Source: Nitrospirota bacterium (GTDB lineage: Bacteria > Nitrospirota > Leptospirillia > Leptospirillales > Leptospirillaceae). Taken from it: a DNA stretch of 34,945 nucleotides. Made by a program: the position numbers and the translations under genes. The stretch is from contig JAJYGC010000007.1 in assembly GCA_021785195.1 (NCBI GenBank), positions 1 through 34,945 of the forward strand, read 5' to 3'. The notes under the pieces were generated by a model. The model was not told the DNA's origin. It saw only the letters and a program-made list of their open reading frames with translations, and did not search any database. Below are positions 11,723 to 20,363 of the stretch, piece by piece. Position 1 is the stretch's first letter, and each line of letters opens with the position of its first letter.

Positions 11723-12100
11723 TCAAAAAAACTGGTTTCCCTGGTATTCCTGGAGACGAATCTGTCGGACAATCCCTTGCGAAGAAAAAAGGATCCACAC
11801 TTCATTGACCTTGGTACTCTGATTAACCCATCCCGTGGTTTTGGCATGACGATAGATCCATGTCTCATTCCCCAGAAGCCGCCTGATCTCGTCGGGTTTT
11901 CCGAGGACCCGTCTGACATCATTCATGGTACTCTTCCCCTCGTGCAACTGGGCAATGGACATCGGGCTCACAGAGGTTCCTTCCTGACGGGTGCAACCCA
12001 TAACGACCAGAAAAACGACTCCCAGGGAGAGAAGGCTCAGTGAAACGCGTCGGACGAGGTGGACATACGAGCTGGAAACAGACACAGGCAGGAATTGCAT
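11723..12100 (-). CDS. BamE/SmpA/OmlA-like lipoprotein
   Basis: The 125-residue protein starts at ATG 12100 behind AAGGAGCTCTC. A signal sequence leads to a lipobox (LVVMGC), so Cys36 is expected to be lipidated. The mature part carries the SmpA/OmlA pattern: a short helix with MSIAQLHEGKSTMNDVRRVLGKPD, then beta-strands ETWIYRHA and NEVWILFSSQGIVRQI. Members such as BamE sit on the inner face of the outer membrane as part of the beta-barrel assembly machine or related envelope functions. Its start codon overlaps, head-to-head, the start chosen for the penicillin-binding protein. Which BamE subgroup it belongs to is not clear. Confidence 0.82.
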   Translation of the reverse strand: MQFLPVSVSSSYVHLVRRVSLSLLSLGVVFLVVMGCTRQEGTSVSPMSIAQLHEGKSTMNDVRRVLGKPDEIRRLLGNETWIYRHAKTTGWVNQSTKVNEVWILFSSQGIVRQIRLQEYQGNQFF

Positions 12101-14510
12101 GAGAGCTCCTTTCGGGAGAATATTCAGAATCCGGAAATCACCCCCGGGTCAGGGGTCTGAGGAACCAGCACAGGATAGGCCCATTTTATCAGGGCCAGCC
12201 GGAAGGATCCAAAGAATTTTCCTGACCATGTTCCTCATCGTTGCCGTTTCGTGCCTTGCCATCTGGTTGACCATTTCCCATCTTGATCATCAGATCGAAC
12301 ATAAGCTCGCAATTCTGGACTCTTCCGGAATCAGCCTCTATTCGGCCCCGTTCACCGTTGGACCGGAAGACAGCATTCCCCTCCGCCAGCTAGAAGGGAT
12401 GCTCACATCAAGACCTCCCCTGGAGAGGACTTACCGACGCCATCTTTTGCTTGTATATGGCATTCTTGCCCATTCAAATCGGCGGCCACGTCCCAATGCG
12501 ATTCTTGCGTCCCACCACAAATTCATCCTCATATATGGCCCCCATGACCGGACTATCCGGGAGATCCTACCCCTCGACACCAGGATTCCCCCCCTCACGA
12601 ATCCCGCTGATCGACTCTGGCTTCCCCCCATTTTCATGGGAACTATCACACAGGGAATACTGGCGGAATACCGGCCCGTCCCCCTCTCGGAAATTTCAAG
12701 ACCCATGCTCAAAACGGTCATCGTGTCCGAAGACCGCCGTTTCTACCAGAATCCGGCGGTGGACGTTCAGGGAATTTTCCGGGCCGCCTGGGACGACCTC
12801 CGCACCGCCTCCTTCCGGGAAGGAGGGAGCACCATCACCCAACAGGTCATCAAGAACCTCTTTCTGACCCGAAAAAAAACCGTTTCCCGCAAGATTCTGG
12901 AAGCCTTCTATGCCCTGAGGCTGGCCCGTCTCAGATCCCCTGACGGTATTTTGTCACTCTATCTGAACCATATCGACTGGGGGGCCGCGGACCATACCAG
13001 AATCGTGGGCATCGAAGCGGCCTCCGAACGATTTTTCGGACACCCTGCCCGATTTTTGAACTACAGGGAGGCCGCTCTCCTGGCGGCCATTCTGAGGGCT
13101 CCGACCCGAAATGCCCCATTTCACAATCCGGGAGGGGCGATGGCGATCCGCAACAGGATTCTCCTCGAACTCCAACAGGAGGGTGATCTGACCCCGGCCC
13201 GCCTGGCCAGAGACCTCAAGTCACCTCTCGGCATTTCTCCCAATGCCTACAAAAGCGCCCTCCCCGGGCCCTATTTTGCGGACTGGGCCGCAAGAAGCTT
13301 GCGGACGCGACTCACCCGTGAATTCCCTCCCGCGGGGAACCCCCCCATTTTTACGTCGATGAATCCCCTGCTGGCGGCGAAAGTGGATCAGGTCGTCCCC
13401 AAAATGCTGGGAAGACTGGAACGATGGTATCGCCTTCGCGAACGCTCCATCGAAGACGACCCGCTGGAAGCGGCTGTCGTGATCATGAACCCCGTGACCG
13501 GAGAGGTGCAGGCGCTTTCAGGGGGAGCCGGATACAATCGTTCCCCCTTCAACAGGGCCATTCTTTCCAAACGCCAGCCGGCATCCCTGTTCAAACTGGT
13601 CCCCTACCTTGTGGCGCTGACTCCGGAAATCAACGGACCTCCAAGGGCCACTCTTTCGACCTGGCTGTCCAACAAGCCGCTGACTCTGAAGGTCGGGGGC
13701 CGGCGATGGCACCCCAAAAACGCCGACCCTGTCAAGGCCGATCGGGTATTTCTCCAGGAAGCCTTCACGCATTCGATGAATCTCCCAATCCTGCATCTAG
13801 AAGAGTTCCTCCCCGAAGAAAACCTGGTCTCCACGGCCGAACAGCTGGGACTGGACACCCCTCCAGTCAACCACCTCCCGGCGTCCTGGCCCCTTGGCGT
13901 CATTCCCCAAACCCCCATGGCCATCGCAAGGGCCTATTCAATCGTTGCAAATGGGGGGTGGTCCGTAACCCCCACTCCCTTTTCATCCCCCCACTCCCCA
14001 CACCACAAAAGGAAAAGGATTCTCGATCCGGGGGCTGTTTATCTCCTGAACCACCTTCTGCGCCAGACCGTACGGGAAGGAACCGGAAAGGGACTCACCC
14101 AATGGGTTGGAGAAGAGTCTGGATGGGGCGGAAAAACAGGAACATCCAATGACGGACGGGACACCTGGTTCGCGGCCGTCTCTCCTTCCATGGTCGTCGT
14201 GGTCTGGGTCGGATTCGATGACAATCGTCCGACTCATCGGACCGGAGCCCAGCTGGCGGTCCCCCTCGCCGGAGCCATCCTCAAGGACACAATGACCCAC
14301 GTCACGCCCCTGCCCCCACCGGGAGGAATGCTCTGGGAACCAGTCGACATCGCAACGGGATTGGCCTCCAACCCATCGTGTTCCCAGTCCGTTCTTCGTG
14401 TTCCGTTCCTGCCCGGAAGCGTTCCTCCCCAGGAAACCTGCGCCCCGACCACCACGCCAGGGCCCACAATTTTCCAGGGAATCGGCCATTTTTTGCACAA
14501 CCTGTTCTGA
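12099..14510 (+). CDS. Class A penicillin-binding protein (PBP1b-like bifunctional transglycosylase/transpeptidase)
   Basis: The chosen start is ATG 12099 (803 residues) with AGGA 6-7 bases upstream; the frame is open back to 11991. A cytoplasmic basic stretch and one membrane helix (about residues 38-60) are followed by a periplasmic region. The GT51 transglycosylase domain (about 190-370) has catalytic Glu211 in EDRRFY, GGSTITQQ (242-249) and the KILEAFYALRLARL segment. The transpeptidase domain (about 455-740) has SLFK (nucleophile Ser496), SMN (559-561) and KTGTS (679-683). All three penicillin-binding motifs are intact. It polymerises lipid II and crosslinks peptidoglycan at the inner membrane. 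Segment order and SLFK resemble PBP1b more than PBP1a. Start uncertainty is modest because the adjacent gene's start overlaps. Confidence 0.93.
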   Translation: MRAPFGRIFRIRKSPPGQGSEEPAQDRPILSGPAGRIQRIFLTMFLIVAVSCLAIWLTISHLDHQIEHKLAILDSSGISLYSAPFTVGPEDSIPLRQLEGMLTSRPPLERTYRRHLLLVYGILAHSNRRPRPNAILASHHKFILIYGPHDRTIREILPLDTRIPPLTNPADRLWLPPIFMGTITQGILAEYRPVPLSEISRPMLKTVIVSEDRRFYQNPAVDVQGIFRAAWDDLRTASFREGGSTITQQVIKNLFLTRKKTVSRKILEAFYALRLARLRSPDGILSLYLNHIDWGAADHTRIVGIEAASERFFGHPARFLNYREAALLAAILRAPTRNAPFHNPGGAMAIRNRILLELQQEGDLTPARLARDLKSPLGISPNAYKSALPGPYFADWAARSLRTRLTREFPPAGNPPIFTSMNPLLAAKVDQVVPKMLGRLERWYRLRERSIEDDPLEAAVVIMNPVTGEVQALSGGAGYNRSPFNRAILSKRQPASLFKLVPYLVALTPEINGPPRATLSTWLSNKPLTLKVGGRRWHPKNADPVKADRVFLQEAFTHSMNLPILHLEEFLPEENLVSTAEQLGLDTPPVNHLPASWPLGVIPQTPMAIARAYSIVANGGWSVTPTPFSSPHSPHHKRKRILDPGAVYLLNHLLRQTVREGTGKGLTQWVGEESGWGGKTGTSNDGRDTWFAAVSPSMVVVVWVGFDDNRPTHRTGAQLAVPLAGAILKDTMTHVTPLPPPGGMLWEPVDIATGLASNPSCSQSVLRVPFLPGSVPPQETCAPTTTPGPTIFQGIGHFLHNLF

Positions 14511-14529
14511 CCGCTTGATTTTGAAGCGG
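14511..14529 (+). terminator. Weak hairpin directly after the PBP stop codon
   Basis: CCGCTT (14511-14516) pairs with AAGCGG (14524-14529) around a 7-base loop. No proper T-tract follows, so it may be a transcript-end or tRNA-leader structure rather than a true intrinsic terminator. Confidence 0.25.
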
Positions 14530-14560
14530 ATTTCGGCCAAAATTCCTTGACGTTCATTTT

Positions 14561-14634
14561 TGGGGGATCGTCTAATGGCAGGACGACAGTCTCTGGATCT
14601 GTCTATCGGGGTTCGAGTCCCTGTCCCCCAGCCA
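14561..14634 (+). tRNA. tRNA-Gln (anticodon CTG)
   Basis: The 74-base gene folds into a full cloverleaf. The acceptor stem TGGGGGA pairs with TCCCCCA; the D arm is GTCT/GGAC; the anticodon arm ACAGT-CTCTGGA-TCTGT has anticodon CTG at the loop centre with a T-T opposition closing the stem; the T arm is CGGGG-TTCGAGT-CCCTG. The 3' GCCA is encoded. Start, end and discriminator G match bacterial tRNA-Gln. It reads CAG codons. It lies 50 bases after the PBP gene on the same strand and next to the boundary of the AT-richer cellulose cluster. Confidence 0.95.
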
Positions 14635-14785
14635 GTTTTTCTACTCCTGACAATCATTCCCGAGACCGATCTCGATACCCCCAGGCACACCACCCCAAAT
14701 ATTAAATTGGGCCATAGCCCTGTTTAACATTTAAGGTGGAAATTTAACTGTACGACCAAGTCAAAACGGCTCGACTCAGCACCCT

Positions 14786-15931
14786 TCAAATAGGGGACAA
14801 TTTTCCCCAAGGAACCATATCACCTGTGACATGCAACGTCCCGCGTGGCCCGAAATGGAACCTGTTCTCAAGATAACCGGTTCCAAACAGGACAAGGTTA
14901 TAGTCGTAATAACCAATGCTTTTCTTGAGTGACAATCTTTTCCGGACGGATCTTTCAAGGCTCTTAACCTTCGGAGGATCCACTTTCGCCAGATAGGGGA
15001 GATAAGCCGCCTGAAATCCTAGGGGCGCCGGTCCATACCCTTGGCAGGTTTTTCCATTTCCATACATTGTTGGTTCAGCGATCCCCTTTTTCTCCCATCC
15101 TCCAAGGCTTTTCCGGATTGTCTTGATATCAGGGTCCTGTTCCGAGGTCATCCCGGCCCAAAGATAGACACGAATGGCATCATAGGACCCCAATGGGCCG
15201 GAAACGGAATCGCTTCGCCAACCCTTTCCGTATTCAAAGGATGTCCAGTCGGGTGGGAAGCCACAACCGGAAACAGATTCAAGCATCCTGGAAAATCTGT
15301 GCGTGAGGCCTTTCCAAGGTGAGAGGTTCAGATAGCTCTCCATAAAGCGCAGTAAAAAAGGAGGGAAATAGCTAGGGTTAAGCCTCCAAAGACTTGGGAT
15401 TGGGTGAAACCCCCGGGCACCTCCAAGAGGGAACTCTCCCTGCCCGGGAAGGTTTCCGAATTCGCGAGTCGCAATCAGATGGGCAAGGTGAATTCCCTTG
15501 ATTGCATATTCAGGACGGTTCCATCTTTGCCCAGCCTGAATGAGGTCGTAACAAATCCAGAGGTCGGCATCAGCCGCTGAGTTTTGATCAAGAACTCCCC
15601 ATACCCCATTTTTTCCTTTCCCCCACAACCAGGCTGGTAGGTGTTGGGAAAAGTCACCGCTGGAAAGGTTGTTTTCCGTCCACCGGAGAATCTTTCCAAA
15701 AAAATGGGGATCATTCTGGACCAATGCAAAAAACAGGGCATATCCCTGCCCCTCACTGGTTGTAGCTCCATTTCTGGAAAAATCGATGACACGCCCATCT
15801 ATTTGTATACAGCAAGACTGATATTGTTCCCAAAGTGGCCAGGAAGATGGCGTGCGGGTAGCCGAAAAATCATCCCCTGAGAATGATTCCAGAAACATCA
15901 CCACCAACAACAGATAAAACCCGACGCGCAT
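14786..15931 (-). CDS. bcsZ: Periplasmic endo-1,4-beta-glucanase (GH8) of the cellulose cluster
   Basis: The start is ATG 15931, overlapping the bcsB stop as TGATG. The 381-residue protein has an N-terminal signal sequence (MRVGFYLLLVVMFLESFSG). GH8/BcsZ motifs are clear: TTSEGQGYALFFALVQND with probable catalytic acid Glu60, NSAADADLWICYDLIQAG (Asp121, Asp123), SYDAIRVYLWAGM with probable catalytic base Asp251, and the late GYYDYNLVLFGTGY. BcsZ trims or edits nascent cellulose in the periplasm. It is the last gene of the bcs transcript, and no clear terminator follows in the 150 bases before the tRNA. Confidence 0.93.
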   Translation of the reverse strand: MRVGFYLLLVVMFLESFSGDDFSATRTPSSWPLWEQYQSCCIQIDGRVIDFSRNGATTSEGQGYALFFALVQNDPHFFGKILRWTENNLSSGDFSQHLPAWLWGKGKNGVWGVLDQNSAADADLWICYDLIQAGQRWNRPEYAIKGIHLAHLIATREFGNLPGQGEFPLGGARGFHPIPSLWRLNPSYFPPFLLRFMESYLNLSPWKGLTHRFSRMLESVSGCGFPPDWTSFEYGKGWRSDSVSGPLGSYDAIRVYLWAGMTSEQDPDIKTIRKSLGGWEKKGIAEPTMYGNGKTCQGYGPAPLGFQAAYLPYLAKVDPPKVKSLERSVRKRLSLKKSIGYYDYNLVLFGTGYLENRFHFGPRGTLHVTGDMVPWGKLSPI

Positions 15932-18138
15932 CAAGACCCTATTTCCTCGGTTTGCCCCAACCTTTGGGAGACCGCTTTCCTGAGGTAGCGATCAAAATAA
16001 AGCGAAAGAAAGAAGACAGAAAGCATCGCCACAAGATAAAAAGCGACCTTGAATTGATAGAAAAAATATCGAACAAGAGTCAGCGGTTTTTCGTGACCAT
16101 CCGGCATGGGAATGAAAACCCTCATACTTTTTGTGGTGACCACTCCCCCCATGGTGTTCTCCCAGAACCAGGATTTTCCAAGATCAAGCGATTCTGGTCT
16201 GCTTTCTCCCAGTGATGACAGAAATGGAACGGGTGGATTTTTCTCATTTTTAGAAAGAACAAGAACAACCGAACGGGAATTTGGCCCATTCTTGTATTCC
16301 CCGATCATCCTATCCGGATCTTTTGGAAAAGCACCTGAATCTACCAATCGTGGCTTATCTCCCCCAAGTACCTCCAGTGCAAGCAGAGCAAAGCGATCCG
16401 GAACTGGAACCGGTGTATCCCCTTTCCAGATCATCGGAGCTTTCGGAAAGAGGTCCCTATACCGGGCTGAAGAACGGAAACTCCCCAAAAACAAGAGGTC
16501 TCTCTTATTTCGAGGACCTGGATGACCAGCCTCCCTTATTTCGGGATTCTCAGGCAAGGCCCCTGTCACCTGTCCCCATCGGGCCATCAGGTTTAGAAAA
16601 CGGGATAGAATCGCCGGGGAATGAAAACTTTCAAGAACAATTTTTGTCCGGGACAAGTCTGCGTATTTGGTGAACGGGTACCCCCAATGCAGAAACTGAG
16701 AAAGATCTGGAAGAGCTGTCCAGTTTCCCGTTCCCGAAAAATTGATGGTTGAATCGGATGAGAGTCGGTAGAAACTATTGCCAAAGGCTTGAACCGAGCA
16801 TATTTGGTTGATTGGGATTTCCGAACCAATCAAAAACTGGATCTGGTTCTGACGACCCAGGTCGTAAAATGGGATCAGAAAATCACCTTTCTCGACCAAG
16901 TTTTTATAGTGGCCATTTTTACCTCCCGGAAGGACTTTGAAGCCGATTTGGCGGCCATTAACCAAAATGCGTAAAAACGTTCGGGCTCCTTGCCACGGCT
17001 GGTCATAGACCAGCTGATAATGAACCTTGGCTCCCGGGCTGTTCCAGTAAAAAAGGGCTGGGGGAAGCATAAAACCAACATTCAGATTACCAGGAGGGAA
17101 TCCTTTTTGGGTCAGTGTCGAAGTGTCAAGAAGATCCCTGAAATGGACTTTTTTCCCGGCTCGAACCCAAAATGGATCGGAGAAAGGAGGAGAAACAGGG
17201 GGCCCAGTTGACTCCGATTGGGAACTCAACTCCATTCGATTCCCGGGGAAATGCTCTCTTCCTCGAATCAGGCTCCTAACCAAATCCACCAAATCATTCC
17301 CATCAAAACCCGAAAACGTCAATCGAAAATGATCCGGATCCGATGAACTCAGCTGAACTGAGGGATGGAAAGGGCCTCCGCCTGTCTTTTTCTGAATGGA
17401 GAATACAATGAGGCGGGACATGTCGGGAATATCATTCCCGATTACGACCTTGTAACGAACACTTTGGAAACGGACTGAACGACCCAACCAGGCTGCCAGG
17501 ATTCCAGCTGCCCGAAGAGTACTCTCATCAGGAACTCTCCCGAACAAAAATCCGATTTCTCCGGACGGGTTGTCTCTCCTGTCCAAAATGGGGAAAGGCA
17601 ACCGGGAAAGCTTGAGGTCCGGGGGAAACACCCCGTATTCGTAACTAATAAGCCCAGGGGGATTGATAAAAACGCGAATATCTGTCGTTTTTGGCATCAG
17701 GCAACGATTTGATCCCGGGTAATAAAGGCCAACACCCAAGTGGTTATCCGGAAGGAAGTAGACTGAAGGAATATTCATGATAAATGAATGCTTGGCTCCA
17801 TCCGGAATGAGCAGTCTTTTTCCGACCATTTCTCCATTCATGGTGAGCATAAGCCCAACAGGACGCGCCTTTCGACTCTCAACTCTGTAAGAAAATAATA
17901 CATGTCCCTCAATTGGGACACGTAGGAACGAAATCGAAAAATCTCTCTGGTAATAAGAATGCAGTTTATCAAGGACCAATGAACCGGACATCTGTCCCAG
18001 AGTCATGTCATAAAGGAGGGGCGTCTGGGAAGTCCGCGCACTGATTGTTTCTCCCCAAGACCATGACGGGAAGAAAAACGGCATCAGGCACCAGAGCAAC
18101 ACCAGAAAACGACACTTAGCCAATGGGCTCCTCTTCAT
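15931..18138 (-). CDS. bcsB: Cellulose synthase periplasmic subunit BcsB
   Basis: The frame runs to a TTG at 18150 that overlaps the bcsA stop; ATG 18138 gives a 735-residue protein with a good signal sequence (MKRSPLAKCRFLVLLWCLM...). Neither start has a strong ribosome site, so translation is probably coupled to bcsA. The body shows BcsB features: two carbohydrate-binding-like/flavodoxin-like halves, with RVPIEGHVLFSYRVESRK and PVGLMLTMNGEMVG near the start, FHFRDLLDTSTL-type repeat in the second half, and a single C-terminal membrane helix (KVAFYLVAMLSVFFLSLYF) that docks on BcsA. It guides the glucan chain across the periplasm. Confidence 0.87.
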   Translation of the reverse strand: MKRSPLAKCRFLVLLWCLMPFFFPSWSWGETISARTSQTPLLYDMTLGQMSGSLVLDKLHSYYQRDFSISFLRVPIEGHVLFSYRVESRKARPVGLMLTMNGEMVGKRLLIPDGAKHSFIMNIPSVYFLPDNHLGVGLYYPGSNRCLMPKTTDIRVFINPPGLISYEYGVFPPDLKLSRLPFPILDRRDNPSGEIGFLFGRVPDESTLRAAGILAAWLGRSVRFQSVRYKVVIGNDIPDMSRLIVFSIQKKTGGGPFHPSVQLSSSDPDHFRLTFSGFDGNDLVDLVRSLIRGREHFPGNRMELSSQSESTGPPVSPPFSDPFWVRAGKKVHFRDLLDTSTLTQKGFPPGNLNVGFMLPPALFYWNSPGAKVHYQLVYDQPWQGARTFLRILVNGRQIGFKVLPGGKNGHYKNLVEKGDFLIPFYDLGRQNQIQFLIGSEIPINQICSVQAFGNSFYRLSSDSTINFSGTGNWTALPDLSQFLHWGYPFTKYADLSRTKIVLESFHSPAILSRFLNLMARWGQVTGALPENPEIREAGHPGPRNKRDLLFLGSFRSSARYRDLFPKAPMIWKGDTPVPVPDRFALLALEVLGGDKPRLVDSGAFPKDPDRMIGEYKNGPNSRSVVLVLSKNEKNPPVPFLSSLGESRPESLDLGKSWFWENTMGGVVTTKSMRVFIPMPDGHEKPLTLVRYFFYQFKVAFYLVAMLSVFFLSLYFDRYLRKAVSQRLGQTEEIGS

Positions 18139-18146
18139 CCAAATGA

Positions 18147-20363
18147 TCAAAGATGGTCCAGAAAGCGTTGAATCTGGACCAATGATTTCCTGACAAATCC
18201 CATCATCATTCGATCAGGCCTCATACCAATCGGAAGTAGTCTCCGTGGATGTCTGACAGCCATTTTGAATACGAGATTGACCAGCAACCCTTCCTGTTTT
18301 ATCGTTAGGTTCCTGAACCGGGCCGAAATAAAAAAGATTCCATTTGTTCCAACACTACGGACAATCTCGACCGGGAGAGAAAAAAAATCGCTGCCCTCTC
18401 CGACTGTCAGGACCCCTTCCTGACCCGCTTCCATAGAAGGGGTCACACCGTTTTCCGGACGTCCTTCGAAAGAAACCCCTCCCATGGAAAGATCTTTGAT
18501 CGAACCTCTCAGATGAACCGTCCTATCTGAAAAAACAATTTTCATGCTTGCATTTTCATTCGTAACAATCCGTGGAGCGTTCCGAATTTGTCGGGTCTCG
18601 ATCATCGCTCCCAAAGATATACCGATCAAAAGAGTATTGAGTGTTGTCCAGAAGAGGTTCATAAGTAACATATTGTGACCTCCTGGATGAGAAACGTATT
18701 GAGTGACTCCCAAGACGATCCCCCCAAAATTCAGGAGAAAGAGAAGGATCGCAGGCAAAGCCACATAAAAATCTAGCTTTTCCGTCTTGTTTCGTGTCCC
18801 TTTGGGCGTAACATTGAAGCGTCCTCGGAGGGGGAAGAAGAGTGCCACGAAAGCCGGGATCACGAGATAGAATGAAAGCGGGATTTCGTAAATGATGGAC
18901 CATATTAGCGACCTTCTTGAGCGATACAACAGAACACTTGTTCCTTGGGATATCACAAGATAGGGAATAAGATAAATGAGGAGATCAAAAAGACCTGCAT
19001 GAACACTGTAGATTCGAAAATAGATGTACAGGAGCGGAGCGATCAGGAAGAAAATTCTGGGCAAGGAAAAAATCCAGTAAATAATTGCATTCATATAACA
19101 GAGCTTTTGTTGCCAAGAAAGCCCCTTCTTGAGCATGGGATTCTCGAGACGGAAGATCTGGATCATTCCCCGACACCATCTGATCCTCTGGTTGATCAGG
19201 TCCCTCATTGTATCGGGAGATAATCCGGACACCAGCTCTTCGTCCAGGTAGTAGCTCTCAAAGCCCTTCGCATGCAGAAGAAGAGAAGTGTGGGCATCTT
19301 CCGTTACTGTTTCAGTCCTAAACCCGCCAACCGCCTCCAGACATGACCGCCTCAGAATTCCGGCAGACCCGCAAAAATATGAACTATTCCAAAGATCCAT
19401 TCCCGGTTGAATCACATGATAGAAGAGGTCGGATTCATTTGGTGCCTTGTCATCCAGTCCCAGATTCCTTTCAAACGGGTCTCGGGAATAAAAGTGGTGG
19501 GGAGTCTGAACAATCGCCAATTTCGGTCGTCCAATGAAGAAACCGACCGTTTTCTTGAGAAATCCTTCCAAGGGAACATGGTCGCAATCAAAAACGGCGA
19601 TCAATTCTCCCCCAGTCATTTTTAAAGCATGATTGAGATTGCCGGCCTTTGCCCCCCTGTTGTCAGCCCTGGAGATATATTCCACCCTCATTTCTTTGGC
19701 CAAAGAATGAACCTCTTCTCGATGCCCGTCATCTAAGATGTAGACCCGGAGTCTTGAGGGAGGGTAATCCAGACGGAATGCTCCCAAAATTGTTGGACGG
19801 ATGACATCAAGGGTCTCATTGTAGACAGGAACATATACGTCAACAGAGGGATACTCGGAAATTTCATCCTTGATGGGAACCGCTTTTCGTCTGAACGGCT
19901 GGATCATGACAAAAAAACCAAAAAACGTCATGACAGCTGCATAAATCTCCATGAGGACCAGAAAGGTGCTCGCCGCAAGATCCAAGGGAGACCCATATAT
20001 TGTTTGCGTGATGCGCCAATAAAAATAACGACCCCCGATGAAACCAGCCAAGAGAATGAGAACGATATGGGAGAAGCGGGTCCGCTTTTTTGAAACAATC
20101 CAGGACAGAAGAATAAAGGAGATCCCTAGAGAAAATTGGGTACCTCTTGAAAGTGGCTCGGAAGAGAAAAGGAAAAAAACTGCCAGTGCCACCATGATTC
20201 CGGGGATCCACCTGATACCCGAGAGGGATTTCCGGACATGAGGAGGAGATAGTCCTCTCTGAGGGGAACCCCTCCCCACAACCCGCTCTTCCTGACAAGA
20301 AGTGTCAGCAGAGAGATGCGCGGAACCTACGTCAGTACCTGACGTAAAAAAATCCGCTTTCAT
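18147..20363 (-). CDS. bcsA: Cellulose synthase catalytic subunit with C-terminal PilZ domain
   Basis: I place the start at ATG 20363, after a G-rich site and overlapping the bcsC end by 32 bases; the frame is open to 20474. The 738-residue protein has N-terminal membrane helices, a GT2 domain and further helices. Processive GT2 motifs are complete: DDG (211-213), DCD (259-261), FCGS (330-333), TED (354-356) and QRIRW (392-396). The C-terminal PilZ domain has RxxxR (Arg594/Arg598) and DxSxxG (Asp624, Ser626, Gly629), so c-di-GMP binding and activation are expected. It polymerises UDP-glucose into beta-1,4-glucan and exports it through the inner membrane with BcsB. Confidence 0.95.
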   Translation of the reverse strand: MKADFFTSGTDVGSAHLSADTSCQEERVVGRGSPQRGLSPPHVRKSLSGIRWIPGIMVALAVFFLFSSEPLSRGTQFSLGISFILLSWIVSKKRTRFSHIVLILLAGFIGGRYFYWRITQTIYGSPLDLAASTFLVLMEIYAAVMTFFGFFVMIQPFRRKAVPIKDEISEYPSVDVYVPVYNETLDVIRPTILGAFRLDYPPSRLRVYILDDGHREEVHSLAKEMRVEYISRADNRGAKAGNLNHALKMTGGELIAVFDCDHVPLEGFLKKTVGFFIGRPKLAIVQTPHHFYSRDPFERNLGLDDKAPNESDLFYHVIQPGMDLWNSSYFCGSAGILRRSCLEAVGGFRTETVTEDAHTSLLLHAKGFESYYLDEELVSGLSPDTMRDLINQRIRWCRGMIQIFRLENPMLKKGLSWQQKLCYMNAIIYWIFSLPRIFFLIAPLLYIYFRIYSVHAGLFDLLIYLIPYLVISQGTSVLLYRSRRSLIWSIIYEIPLSFYLVIPAFVALFFPLRGRFNVTPKGTRNKTEKLDFYVALPAILLFLLNFGGIVLGVTQYVSHPGGHNMLLMNLFWTTLNTLLIGISLGAMIETRQIRNAPRIVTNENASMKIVFSDRTVHLRGSIKDLSMGGVSFEGRPENGVTPSMEAGQEGVLTVGEGSDFFSLPVEIVRSVGTNGIFFISARFRNLTIKQEGLLVNLVFKMAVRHPRRLLPIGMRPDRMMMGFVRKSLVQIQRFLDHL

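Noticed and set aside
14561-14634. tRNA-Gln as an integration site for the bcs island
   Set aside because: I looked for a repeat of the tRNA 3' end near the other boundary (23275-24163) and found none, and no integrase is present.
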